Assembly (NCBI GenBank): GCA_913046805.1
Contig: CAJWTA010000007.1
Location: 1-26,085 of the forward strand
DNA: 26,085 nt
From: an uncultured Fidelibacterota bacterium
Lineage (GTDB): Bacteria; Marinisomatota; Marinisomatia; Marinisomatales; TCS55
Direction of reading: 5' to 3'
Under the pieces are notes generated by a model. The model ran no database searches and was not told the DNA's origin. It saw only the letters and a list, made by a program, of their open reading frames with translations. This document shows, in pieces, positions 17,919 to 25,789 of the stretch. The translations under genes were made by a program, and so were the position numbers. Each line of letters begins with the position of its first letter. The first letter of the stretch is position 1.

Positions 17919-19496
17919 ATGAAAGTTCTAATAACTGATCCAATATCGGAATCAGGCATTTCTGTTCTTAAAAAAGCAGGTATCAAAACCCTACAGCTTT
18001 ACGATGTATCCTCAAGTGAAATATTAAAAGCGTGCACTGATGCCACAGGGTGGATTATTAGAAGTGGTACTAAAATTGATGCAAAAATAATGAAAGTTTC
18101 AAAAAAATTGCGAGCAGTCGGTCGGGCAGGTGTAGGAATAGACAATATCGATATTTCTGCAGCAACCAGGATGGGTGTGGTTGTTATGAATACTCCTGAC
18201 GTAAACACAATTTCAGCTGCCGAGCATACAGTTGCAATGATGTTAGCGTTATCCAGAAATATATCAAAAGGCGATTTTGAGTTAAAGCAGAAAGAGTGGA
18301 ATCGACACCTTCTTATTGGTACTGAGCTAATGGATAAAACCCTTGGTATTGTGGGCTTAGGTAAAATTGGTAGAGAGGTTATGACTAGAGCACTGCCCTT
18401 TGGAATGAATGTTTTGGGTTACGACCCATTTGTTGATCAGGAGATGTTCAATAGCGATGAAATAAAGATAGTCGATTTGGATGAACTTACTGAGCGGTCG
18501 GATTTTATTACTGTTCACGTACCCTTAAATTCTCAAACTGAAAATTTGTTTGATAAAGAGCGTTTAAAAAATATGAAAAATTCATCCAGGATTATTAATG
18601 TATCTAGAGGTGGAATTATTAACGAGAATGATCTCGCAAACGCTTTAGAGAATAATGAAATATCCGGAGCCGCAATCGATGTTTTTACCGAAGAGCCAAT
18701 TAGCAAATCAAATCCTCTTCTAAATGCCCCAAATACTTTACTTACTCCTCATTTGGGAGCTTCTACAAAAGAAGCAAAAGAAGGAGTTAGTATTTCAATA
18801 TGTGAACAAATTCGCGACTATTTGCTAGAAAACAAGTTAAATAATGCAATAAATATGCCTGTTTCAGATATATCAATAATGAAAGAAATTCAGCCTAGCC
18901 TCGACTTGGCTGAAATGATGGGTGTAATCCAGGATCAGTTAAATAGTGGAGTTGTTAAAAAAATTCAGATTGAATGTTCTGGAACGATTCAAGAAAGCAA
19001 GCCCGTTTCTCTTGCATTTTTAAAAGGTTTTTTGAAAAGAAGAATTCCTGAAAGGGTAAATTTCATTAATTCAGAGGCTCTTGCTATAGAGCTTGGAATC
19101 AAAATTGAGCATAGCTATACTAACGACAGTTTCTCTTATACAAACCTCATTCGAACAAGAGTGTCTGGACCAAAAAGCCCAACGCGGATTGCTGGTTCAA
19201 TATTTGGGCACAATCAGCTAAGGTTGGTAAATTTACTTGGGTTTGATATTGATGTTACTCCTTATGGTTACCTTCTATTGTTAAAAAATGATGATGTTCC
19301 TGGCGTTATTGGCAAAATTGGAACTATTTTGGGAAAGCATAAAATAAATGTTAGTGGTTATATTTTGAGTAGAGTGAAACAAGGACAAGCTTTTTCAGTA
19401 ATTCGTATTGATAATTTTGTTGATGGTAAAATTGTTCAAGAAATTATGAGACTTCAAGAAATAACATCTCTTCAACAAGTTTCTTGCGAAAATTAA
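17919..19496 (+). CDS. serA: D-3-phosphoglycerate dehydrogenase, long form with ACT domain
   Basis: Catalyses NAD-dependent oxidation of 3-phosphoglycerate, the first step of serine synthesis. The 525 residues match the long form: a substrate and Rossmann domain with GRAGVGIDNID (68-78), GLGKIG (146-151), and catalytic Arg230 (NVSRGG), Glu259 (VFTEEP) and His278 (LTPHLGAS). An ASB-like intervening domain (about 315-450) is followed by a C-terminal ACT domain (about 452-525; LLKNDDVPGVIGKIGTILG), the usual site of serine feedback. It starts 6 bp after aconitase and lies 7 bp before the FAD-reductase gene, so it is probably co-transcribed. In selenocysteine-using cells serine also supplies the carbon skeleton of Sec, though that link is only contextual here. 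Confidence 0.96.
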   Translation: MKVLITDPISESGISVLKKAGIKTLQLYDVSSSEILKACTDATGWIIRSGTKIDAKIMKVSKKLRAVGRAGVGIDNIDISAATRMGVVVMNTPDVNTISAAEHTVAMMLALSRNISKGDFELKQKEWNRHLLIGTELMDKTLGIVGLGKIGREVMTRALPFGMNVLGYDPFVDQEMFNSDEIKIVDLDELTERSDFITVHVPLNSQTENLFDKERLKNMKNSSRIINVSRGGIINENDLANALENNEISGAAIDVFTEEPISKSNPLLNAPNTLLTPHLGASTKEAKEGVSISICEQIRDYLLENKLNNAINMPVSDISIMKEIQPSLDLAEMMGVIQDQLNSGVVKKIQIECSGTIQESKPVSLAFLKGFLKRRIPERVNFINSEALAIELGIKIEHSYTNDSFSYTNLIRTRVSGPKSPTRIAGSIFGHNQLRLVNLLGFDIDVTPYGYLLLLKNDDVPGVIGKIGTILGKHKINVSGYILSRVKQGQAFSVIRIDNFVDGKIVQEIMRLQEITSLQQVSCEN

Positions 19497-19503
19497 AACT
19501 ATA

Positions 19504-20550
19504 ATGAATAAAATTTATATTGCCGGAGGTGGTGTTGCTGGAATGTCAGCAGCAATGTATTTATCTCAAAAAAATATTCCAGTAACTGTATTCGAAAAAA
19601 GCTCAAAGTCGGGAGAGAGCCGTCATGGAGACTATGAGGGACTTGAAAATTGGATTTTTAAAGAAAGCACACCTACATTTTTCAATAATATAGGATTTGA
19701 TTTTAGCAAAATAAATTTACATCCAATAAACAAATTTTATGTCCATTGTGAAAACAAACCCCATCTGGTAGTAAAGAGTAAAAAACCTTTTTTTTCTTTG
19801 GTCAAACGTGGCACATCAAGCGGTGATTTCGATAATCAGCTTTTTCAGCAATGTAATAAATCAGGAGTAAAATTCAGATTCAATACCCCTGCTCCTGATA
19901 AATGTGACATAATTGCCACTGGAACAAAAAAAGCCTCTGCATTTGTACGGGGATCTAGCTTTAGAACAAATCTTGAAAATCAAGTTCATCTACTTCTAGG
20001 TGAAAAGTTCTCCCCAAAAGGTTATGCTTACTTAATAGTATGTAATGGACACGGAACTATAGCCACCGCATTTAAAAAATTGAAAAATAGCAATTCTGAT
20101 TATTTAAATAATTGTAAAGAATATTTTAATAAACTGGATATTACCATAGTAAATGAAAAAGACTTTGGAAGTAGGGGGAGTTTTTCTTTTTCATCAGGAA
20201 AAATCAGCTCACCTATTTCAATAGGTGAGGCTGGAGGTTTTCAAGATTATCTTTTTGGATTTGGAATGAAAATGTCAATGATGTCTGGCTTGTTTGCTGG
20301 ATCGTACATTAATGGAGAAAAAGCAGACGCGAAGCTATTATTAAAAAGAATAAATAAAAAAAGACGAATTTCTTTTTTAAATAGGATTCTCTTTGAGAGG
20401 CTTAATGATGATAGTATGTATTATTTAGCTCAAAAATTTTCTCATTCAAATATTCCATTGTCGATTTTAGTTGAAGCCTACAATTGGAATTTTAAAAAAA
20501 CTTTTAAATGGTTGTATTTTAAAAATCGATATGAAGTACGTCCTACTTAG
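19504..20550 (+). CDS. FAD-dependent oxidoreductase, geranylgeranyl-reductase-like, substrate unknown
   Basis: A 348-residue flavoprotein. The N-terminus IYIAGGGVAGMSAAMYL (GGGVAG at 8-13) with Glu31 ending the second strand is a classic FAD-binding Rossmann motif. CDIIATG (134-140) is the family ATG motif, and GEAGGFQDYLFGFGM (241-255) resembles the GDAAG second FAD motif of geranylgeranyl reductases and halogenase-like monooxygenases. The C-terminal part is basic and has no membrane helix. No complete substrate signature was recognised, so lipid or isoprenoid reduction is only a possibility. It lies 7 bp after serA and overlaps a small membrane-protein gene by 20 bp in another frame. A stable hairpin sequence lies over the GEAGG codons. 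Confidence 0.75.
   Translation: MNKIYIAGGGVAGMSAAMYLSQKNIPVTVFEKSSKSGESRHGDYEGLENWIFKESTPTFFNNIGFDFSKINLHPINKFYVHCENKPHLVVKSKKPFFSLVKRGTSSGDFDNQLFQQCNKSGVKFRFNTPAPDKCDIIATGTKKASAFVRGSSFRTNLENQVHLLLGEKFSPKGYAYLIVCNGHGTIATAFKKLKNSNSDYLNNCKEYFNKLDITIVNEKDFGSRGSFSFSSGKISSPISIGEAGGFQDYLFGFGMKMSMMSGLFAGSYINGEKADAKLLLKRINKKRRISFLNRILFERLNDDSMYYLAQKFSHSNIPLSILVEAYNWNFKKTFKWLYFKNRYEVRPT
20208..20229 (+). repeat. Perfect 9-bp inverted repeat within the FAD-reductase gene
   Basis: CTCACCTAT (20208-20216) and ATAGGTGAG (20221-20229) are perfect complements around a TTCA loop, and one further T-A pair can form. The hairpin covers codons for SSPISIGEAG, including the second FAD motif. There is no adjacent in-frame TGA, so it is not a SECIS element for this gene, and no T-run follows. 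It may be a coding coincidence. Confidence 0.5.
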
Positions 20551-20695
20551 AAGCATACAAGTTTTTTCTATGCTCATAGTATTTACTGGTCTTATAAAGG
20601 GCATTCGAGATAGCAACGTGTCGTTGGAGCTTAATGCATTGATAATTGGTTCTGGTCTATTTTATATAGCAAACTTGTTGCTGAAGAAAAATTAA
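20531..20695 (+). CDS. Small two-helix membrane protein (54 aa)
   Basis: An ATG at 20531, inside the last codons of the FAD-reductase gene but in a different frame, opens a 54-residue protein: MKYVLLRSIQVFSMLIVFTG, a short charged loop (KGIRDSN), a second hydrophobic helix (about 33-50), and a KKN end. It should be an inner-membrane hairpin. The frame is also open further upstream with an ATG at 20471, but that would extend the overlap and add a basic leader, so the later start is preferred. The 20-bp overlap suggests translational coupling and a role with the reductase, perhaps as a membrane anchor. The family is not recognised. Confidence 0.6.
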   Translation: MKYVLLRSIQVFSMLIVFTGLIKGIRDSNVSLELNALIIGSGLFYIANLLLKKN

Positions 20696-20729
20696 TATCG
20701 GAAATTATATCTAACTAAAAGAGTGTAAT

Positions 20730-21194
20730 ATGTCAAAAATATGGAAAGATCTTAAATCAAATATGAAAGATTGGAGCAATGCTGCAGTTGAAAAAGCTGA
20801 AGAGGTTAGCAAAGTAGCTGTAGCTAAAACCGAAGAATTAACGAGAATTAGCAAAGTTAAGTTATCTATACATCAGCTTTACAGGGATAAGAATAAAGAA
20901 TTATCATCTCTGGGTAAATTGGTATATAATCACTCCAAAGAGGCAAATATGTCCAATTTTACTGGAAATGCAGAGTTCTTTTCATATGTTGAAAAAATAG
21001 ACGGTATTAATGCTCAAATTCTTGAAAAAGAAAATGAAATTAATGAAATTAAAACTGATGCTTCAAATAGTGAAGAAATCGAAGTCAGCGCTAGTGAGGT
21101 TGATACCGAAAACCCTATCATAAGTGAAGAAAAAGTTCCTGAGGATGTTGAGCCATTATCTTCGCAAGATTTTGAAAAAGAGACTCAGGAATAA
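20730..21194 (+). CDS. Coiled-coil protein with acidic tail, unknown function (154 aa)
   Basis: No family is recognised. Residues about 1-60 are a long amphipathic, heptad-like stretch rich in A, K, E and V (AAVEKAEEVSKVAVAKTEEL), preceded by MSKIWKDLKSNMKDW. The middle (about 45-110) contains LYRDKNKELSSLGKLVYNH, reminiscent of small proteins with a conserved helix around a G-K-L-V core. The tail (about 110-154) is very acidic and probably disordered. There is no signal peptide or transmembrane helix. It lies 34 bp after the small membrane protein and 63 bp before the M23 peptidase. The composition is consistent with a real cytoplasmic protein that binds a membrane or partner through its helix. 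Confidence 0.65.
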   Translation: MSKIWKDLKSNMKDWSNAAVEKAEEVSKVAVAKTEELTRISKVKLSIHQLYRDKNKELSSLGKLVYNHSKEANMSNFTGNAEFFSYVEKIDGINAQILEKENEINEIKTDASNSEEIEVSASEVDTENPIISEEKVPEDVEPLSSQDFEKETQE

Positions 21195-21257
21195 TTATTT
21201 ATTTTTTTGAGCATTCATTCAAAAGTGTGTAGATTATAGTTCTAACATTAAACAATA

Positions 21258-22196
21258 ATGTTTCGATCAAAAAAGAATTCAAACAAATACCATAATTACA
21301 TAATTGTTTCTGAAAAAGATACGGGCGTCCGTAACTATCATTTTTCCAAAAAATTTGTACTAGTATCTATTGGTTTATCTATTGTTACAATTTCAACTGT
21401 GCTTTTTTTCACAGCAAATGCATTAACCGGTGTAATTCACCAAGCTAAAATGGATAATTTAAGATCAAGTTACGAAAATTTATCTGAGACTCTGGCGTCA
21501 TTGCAATCCCAACTTGAGAGTGTTTCAGGTGAAGTTGGATCAATTGAAGAGAAGGATCAGGCCATCAGAACTTATGCTGGACTTCCACAGATTGATAAGG
21601 ATGTGCGAAAGCTTGGAGTTGGAGGAACAGATTTCAAAACAAAGACAATCGATGATATCCCTTCTGATATTTCGAATCGAATCTCAGAGATAGAAATGAA
21701 TGTGAATGCGCTTTCTAGAAAAGTCAAGCTTGAATTAAGTAGTTATAATAATCTTTACGAGGTTGTTCGAAATCACTCTGATAATTTAAAATACGTTCCA
21801 TCAATTAGACCGGTGCAATCTGGCTATATTGGATCAGGTTATGGTTATCGTGAAGATCCATTTAATGGCAAAACAAGATTTCATTATGGTTTAGATATTG
21901 CGTGTAATGTTGGAACAAAGGTATATGCGCCTGCTGATGGAAAAATAAAATTTGCTGGTAATCAGGGAGGGTTTGGCAAGGTTGTAAAAATAGACCACAC
22001 TAATGGATATAGAACAATATTTGCGCATCTCTCAGAAATCAATGTTAAATCTGGCACTAAGGTTAAAAGAGGTGACTTGATTGCTTTAAGCGGGAAGAGT
22101 GGCAGAACCGTAGGACCTCATCTTCACTATGAGGTTCATCATTACGGAGCCCCCCAAAATCCACTCGATTACTTTTTCTCGGGCTATCTCAAGTAA
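21258..22196 (+). CDS. M23 (LytM-type) peptidase with membrane anchor and coiled coil
   Basis: A 312-residue envelope protein with a basic cytoplasmic N-terminus, one transmembrane helix (about 33-53), a periplasmic coiled coil (about 62-100 and 135-165), and a C-terminal LytM/M23 domain (about 190-308). The zinc and catalytic residues are present: H209 and D213 in FHYGLDIA, H257 in FAHLSE, and H288/H290 in the final HLHYEV. It is therefore predicted to be an active peptidoglycan endopeptidase, unlike degenerate EnvC/NlpD-type activators. It probably cuts cross-links during growth or division. The ATG has an A-rich leader without a Shine-Dalgarno sequence. miaB follows after 43 bp. Confidence 0.9.
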   Translation: MFRSKKNSNKYHNYIIVSEKDTGVRNYHFSKKFVLVSIGLSIVTISTVLFFTANALTGVIHQAKMDNLRSSYENLSETLASLQSQLESVSGEVGSIEEKDQAIRTYAGLPQIDKDVRKLGVGGTDFKTKTIDDIPSDISNRISEIEMNVNALSRKVKLELSSYNNLYEVVRNHSDNLKYVPSIRPVQSGYIGSGYGYREDPFNGKTRFHYGLDIACNVGTKVYAPADGKIKFAGNQGGFGKVVKIDHTNGYRTIFAHLSEINVKSGTKVKRGDLIALSGKSGRTVGPHLHYEVHHYGAPQNPLDYFFSGYLK

Positions 22197-22239
22197 GCCT
22201 TTTTCCTCTAGTAATCTTTTTATAATTTTAACTAAATAA

Positions 22240-23568
22240 ATGTTCAAAACATATCATATAGAAACATATGGATGCCAGATGAATGTTGCAGACTCAGAGC
22301 TTGTCTCTGCGATGTTGCAAAAAGCAGGGTATAAAGAAACTTCAGAAATACAACAAGCTGATGCAATTTTTGTAAATACTTGCGCAATTCGAGAGCATGC
22401 AGAAGATAAAGTTCACTCAAGGCTTGGTTTTTATAATAAAATTAAGGAGCAAAAACCTTCTACAATTATTGGCGTACTTGGATGCATGGCTCAAAATTTA
22501 AAAGAAGAAATTCTTGAAAATAAACCATATGTTGACATAGTTCTAGGTCCAGATTCTTATAGAAAGCTTCCTGAGATGTTAGATGGTAGAGCAGAAAATA
22601 AATCCCATATTGTTGATACGAAATTGTCAAAATTTGAAGTTTATGATAATTTATTTCCAAAAAGAAATGATGGTATAAATGCATGGGTTTCGATTATGAG
22701 AGGTTGTGATAAGTTTTGTTCTTTTTGTATTGTTCCATTTACGAGAGGGAGAGAGCGCTCCAGAAGCATTACGAGTATTAAAGATGAGGTTAAATTAGCT
22801 GTTGACAACGGTTTTTCTGAAATTACGCTTCTTGGACAAAACGTTAACTCGTATAATTTTGAAGGAAATAAATTTCATAAACTTTTAGAAGAAGTAGCTC
22901 AAATTAAAAATGTCAAAAGAATTAGATACACTTCTCCCCATCCAAAAGATATGACAGTTGAAGTTCTCAATGTTATGAGTGATTATGATAATATTTGCAA
23001 TTATGTCCATTTACCTCTGCAAGCTGGAAATAATAAAGTATTAAAGCGTATGAATAGAACATATACCAGGGAAAAATTTGTTCAGTTATCAGATGTCATT
23101 CGAGATAAGCTACCCAATGTTGGAATATCAACAGATATAATAGTTGGTTTTCCAGGTGAAAACGATGCTGAGTTCCAAGAAACACTTGATGTCATGAATG
23201 ATGTCATATTTGATTCTGCTTACACCTTTAAATATTCATCCAGGCCAGGTACCAGAGCAGCCGAATTTGAAGACCATGTGCCAGAGGAGGAAAAACAAAA
23301 AAGATTAGAAGAGGTAATAAATTTACAGCGAAAACATACCTCTATAAGAAATAGTCACTTTATTGATAAAATTGAAATGGTACTAATTGAAAAAGAAAGC
23401 AAAAGATCTAAAGATCAATGGGCAGGACGAACAGATTCTAATAAGTGGGTTATTTTTAATAAAAATTCCGATAAAATAGGTGATATTGTCCCTGTGCACA
23501 TAGCATCTGCTCATGGAATTACTTTGCAAGGTAAAATAAAAAAATTAGAAGAAATGGAGTTAGCGTAA
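22240..23568 (+). CDS. miaB: MiaB, tRNA-2-methylthio-N6-isopentenyladenosine synthase
   Basis: Radical-SAM methylthiotransferase that modifies A37 of tRNAs reading UNN codons. The 442 residues contain the N-terminal MTTase domain with its three cluster cysteines (C12 in ETYGCQMN, C48 in NTCAIRE, C82 in GCMAQ), the radical-SAM motif CDKFCSFC (C156, C160, C163), followed by FTRGRERSR, and a C-terminal TRAM domain (about 375-438). The motif set and length separate MiaB from RimO and MtaB. Its stop shares one base with the lapA-like start (TAATG). The neighbourhood holds tRNA-Sec, but no specific link to it is known. Confidence 0.96.
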   Translation: MFKTYHIETYGCQMNVADSELVSAMLQKAGYKETSEIQQADAIFVNTCAIREHAEDKVHSRLGFYNKIKEQKPSTIIGVLGCMAQNLKEEILENKPYVDIVLGPDSYRKLPEMLDGRAENKSHIVDTKLSKFEVYDNLFPKRNDGINAWVSIMRGCDKFCSFCIVPFTRGRERSRSITSIKDEVKLAVDNGFSEITLLGQNVNSYNFEGNKFHKLLEEVAQIKNVKRIRYTSPHPKDMTVEVLNVMSDYDNICNYVHLPLQAGNNKVLKRMNRTYTREKFVQLSDVIRDKLPNVGISTDIIVGFPGENDAEFQETLDVMNDVIFDSAYTFKYSSRPGTRAAEFEDHVPEEEKQKRLEEVINLQRKHTSIRNSHFIDKIEMVLIEKESKRSKDQWAGRTDSNKWVIFNKNSDKIGDIVPVHIASAHGITLQGKIKKLEEMELA

Positions 23569-23885
23569 TGAAGTTATTGAAAATTTTTGTTGCACTCGTT
23601 TTAGTTATTATAATCTTATATTTTCTTTTGCAAAACAATAACCCTGTAGATGTTGATTTAGTTTTTTATCAGAAAGAGGGCGTTGCCGTTTCAGTGGTAA
23701 TGTTAGGTGCATTGGGTGTTGGCATGCTAATCGGATATGGAGTTGCTTTAATGATGATACTGGCAGGTAAATCAGAGCTTCGATCTTTAAAAAATAAAAA
23801 CCAACAACTTGTCGAAGAGTTAAATGACTTGCGCAATGCCTCAATTGATGAAGGTATATATGAAGATCAAAATGGAGTTGATTGA
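23568..23885 (+). CDS. lapA: LapA-like (DUF1049) two-helix inner-membrane protein
   Basis: A 105-residue protein with two transmembrane helices (about 5-22 and 40-66) joined by a short loop that contains NNNPVDVDLVFY, the DUF1049/LapA hallmark, then a cytoplasmic coiled-coil tail (SELRSLKNKNQQLVEELNDL). In E. coli LapA works with LapB in assembly and control of lipopolysaccharide synthesis. The gene starts on the last base of miaB and overlaps the next, lapB-like gene by 4 bp, reproducing the conserved lapA-lapB pair. This supports a lipopolysaccharide outer membrane. Confidence 0.85.
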   Translation: MKLLKIFVALVLVIIILYFLLQNNNPVDVDLVFYQKEGVAVSVVMLGALGVGMLIGYGVALMMILAGKSELRSLKNKNQQLVEELNDLRNASIDEGIYEDQNGVD

Positions 23886-24937
23886 AATTGAATACATATC
23901 TTTTTCTGATATTAATTTTAATCAGCTTAGGAATTTTAGCATTTTTCATATTCCGAAAACCTAAAAAAAAGCAGCCTACTCAAACAATTTATACCAAAGC
24001 TCTTAATGCCATTATTCAAGGTGAAACGAAGGTCGCCTTAAAACATCTTAAAGACGTTGTAAAGCAAGACACTGATCATATAGACGCCTATCTTCAGATA
24101 GGAAATATACTTAGAGAAGAGGGTAATATAAAGGCAGCAATTAAAATTCACCGCTCTCTTACTGTAAGACCTAATTTATCGAGGGGAGCATACAGACAAA
24201 TCCATAAATCCTTAGCATTGGATCATTACAAAAATGGCAATTTAAACAAAGCGAAGGAAGAGGCTTTAAAAGTTGTGAAAACAAATAAAAGAAATTTGTG
24301 GGCAAATCAATTTCTTTTGGAAATTAGCGAGAACCTAAATGACTGGAAAGAGGCAGCGCAGCTCTCAAAAACAGTCCAAAGAATTAAATCTTCAAAAAAT
24401 CCTGACCAATTATCTAAATTTTTAGTATTTCAGTCCATGGATAAGCTTAAAAACAATCAATCTAATGAAGCTATTGCTCTTTTAAAAAAAGCCATCAAAA
24501 ATTCACCTACTTTTAGTATGCCATATAAAAAATTGGGAGACGTTTTATATCAAGAAAATAAATTGCAAGATGCAATAGTGAATTGGGAAAAATTTGTCGA
24601 ACTTAATCCTGGAGAGAGTAAAAAAACTTTATCAAAAATTGAATCTGCATATTTTGATATTGGGCAGTTTGATGATGTTGAAAAATTTTATAATAGAGTA
24701 ATTCAGAAAAATCCATCAAATTTGATTGCCTTGGTTAATTTAGCCAATCTACTTTACCAAAAGGGAGAGTATGATGCCTCAATGTCTTTAATCGATGACG
24801 CAATTTTGAAAAATAATGAATCAATTTTTATAAATTTAATGAAACTTAAGCTTTCGCTCAAACAAGCCGATGAGTTAGAAAATAAAAAATTGATTGATAA
24901 AATAATAGAACAGTTCAAAGAAAAGAATATCTCATGA
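23882..24937 (+). CDS. lapB: LapB-like TPR protein lacking the C-terminal rubredoxin domain
   Basis: A 351-residue protein with one N-terminal transmembrane helix (about 5-24) followed by a string of TPR-like repeats. The segment DTDHIDAYLQIGNILREEGN, followed by IKAAIKIHRSL, closely follows the LapB (YciM) sequence, and the gene lies directly after a lapA homologue. LapB tethers FtsH to LpxC and controls lipopolysaccharide synthesis. E. coli LapB ends in a two-CxxC rubredoxin-type metal domain that is needed for function; here the sequence stops after the TPRs with KLIDKIIEQFKEKNIS and has no cysteine pair. The start is TTG at 23882, overlapping the lapA stop by 4 bp; a later TTG at 23888 is an alternative. 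The next gene overlaps by 4 bp. Confidence 0.8.
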   Translation: MKLNTYLFLILILISLGILAFFIFRKPKKKQPTQTIYTKALNAIIQGETKVALKHLKDVVKQDTDHIDAYLQIGNILREEGNIKAAIKIHRSLTVRPNLSRGAYRQIHKSLALDHYKNGNLNKAKEEALKVVKTNKRNLWANQFLLEISENLNDWKEAAQLSKTVQRIKSSKNPDQLSKFLVFQSMDKLKNNQSNEAIALLKKAIKNSPTFSMPYKKLGDVLYQENKLQDAIVNWEKFVELNPGESKKTLSKIESAYFDIGQFDDVEKFYNRVIQKNPSNLIALVNLANLLYQKGEYDASMSLIDDAILKNNESIFINLMKLKLSLKQADELENKKLIDKIIEQFKEKNIS

Positions 24938-25773
24938 TGAAGATTATTCCATTTTTTATTTCATTCGCTTTTGTTAGCGCTCAAAACCTAAATCTTTACT
25001 TAACTTTAATTGAAAAAGGAAGGTATGATGAGGTAAAAGAAAATATTCCCGATCTTCTTAAAAGATATCCAAACGAACCAGGGGTATTATACATTCAGGC
25101 GCTAATTAATAATGATGGTGATCTATCATTAGAACAATACAAAAAAGTAATTGAGTCATTTCCTGAATCAGAATTTGCATCACAATCATCAATGAAGATA
25201 GGTGAGTATTTATTTGCTCGCGGTTTGTATTCTCAAGCAAGTACACAATTAAAAAAAACCTTACTTGACTACCCGAAAGCAAGTTTCCATCAAAGAGCAA
25301 TGGATTTAATGGTAAACTCGTATATCGCTACAGGGGAACAGGACTCTGCTAGAATTTCTTTGCGATTGATTAGCGATCTTTACCCAAAGTTAAATTATAA
25401 AAAATACAATCTTGGAATATTACAGAACCCAAAAAAGGATTCAAGATTGGTTAGAATTGATAAAAATTCAATTAGTGAAAGAATAAAAAAAGTAAAAGCT
25501 AAAAGAACTAAATCGAAATCAAATAAAAAAATCTACCAGCCCTGGGTTGTTCAGGTAGGAGCATTTGGTAGGTATGAAAATGCCAATCGTTTAAAGAAAC
25601 AGCTCCAGGGAAGTGGATTCCCAACAGAGGTTCATAGAATCAATTCAAACGGTACTAGGCTCCACGCTGTGAGAATTGTTCGCTATGAAACTAAAAAGGA
25701 AGCAGATAAAATTGGTAGAAGCCTTAAATCAAAATTTGGATTAGATTTCCGATTAATTAATAGCCCAAAATAG
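24934..25773 (+). CDS. Secreted TPR protein with C-terminal SPOR domain
   Basis: A 279-residue protein with a signal peptide (MMKIIPFFISFAFVSA, cleavage predicted after residue 16), TPR-like helical repeats (about 20-150), a very basic linker (about 184-199), and a SPOR domain (about 201-276; PWVVQVGAFGRYENANRL, a second helix, VRIVRYETKKEAD). SPOR domains bind glycan strands stripped of stem peptides, and so direct proteins to septal or remodelled peptidoglycan. The protein is predicted to act in the periplasm. It overlaps the lapB-like gene by 4 bp, so the trio is probably co-translated. The TPRs may recruit partners such as the M23 peptidase encoded upstream; this is inference. Confidence 0.85.
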   Translation: MMKIIPFFISFAFVSAQNLNLYLTLIEKGRYDEVKENIPDLLKRYPNEPGVLYIQALINNDGDLSLEQYKKVIESFPESEFASQSSMKIGEYLFARGLYSQASTQLKKTLLDYPKASFHQRAMDLMVNSYIATGEQDSARISLRLISDLYPKLNYKKYNLGILQNPKKDSRLVRIDKNSISERIKKVKAKRTKSKSNKKIYQPWVVQVGAFGRYENANRLKKQLQGSGFPTEVHRINSNGTRLHAVRIVRYETKKEADKIGRSLKSKFGLDFRLINSPK

Positions 25774-25789
25774 TGTTATTTGCAATTAT

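Noticed and set aside
20208..20229. SECIS element
   Set aside because: No in-frame TGA precedes the hairpin at the required distance in the reductase gene.
23608..23949. 113-codon open frame on the minus strand
   Set aside because: Antisense to the well-supported lapA-like gene and the start of lapB; the composition looks like a reverse reading of hydrophobic coding sequence.
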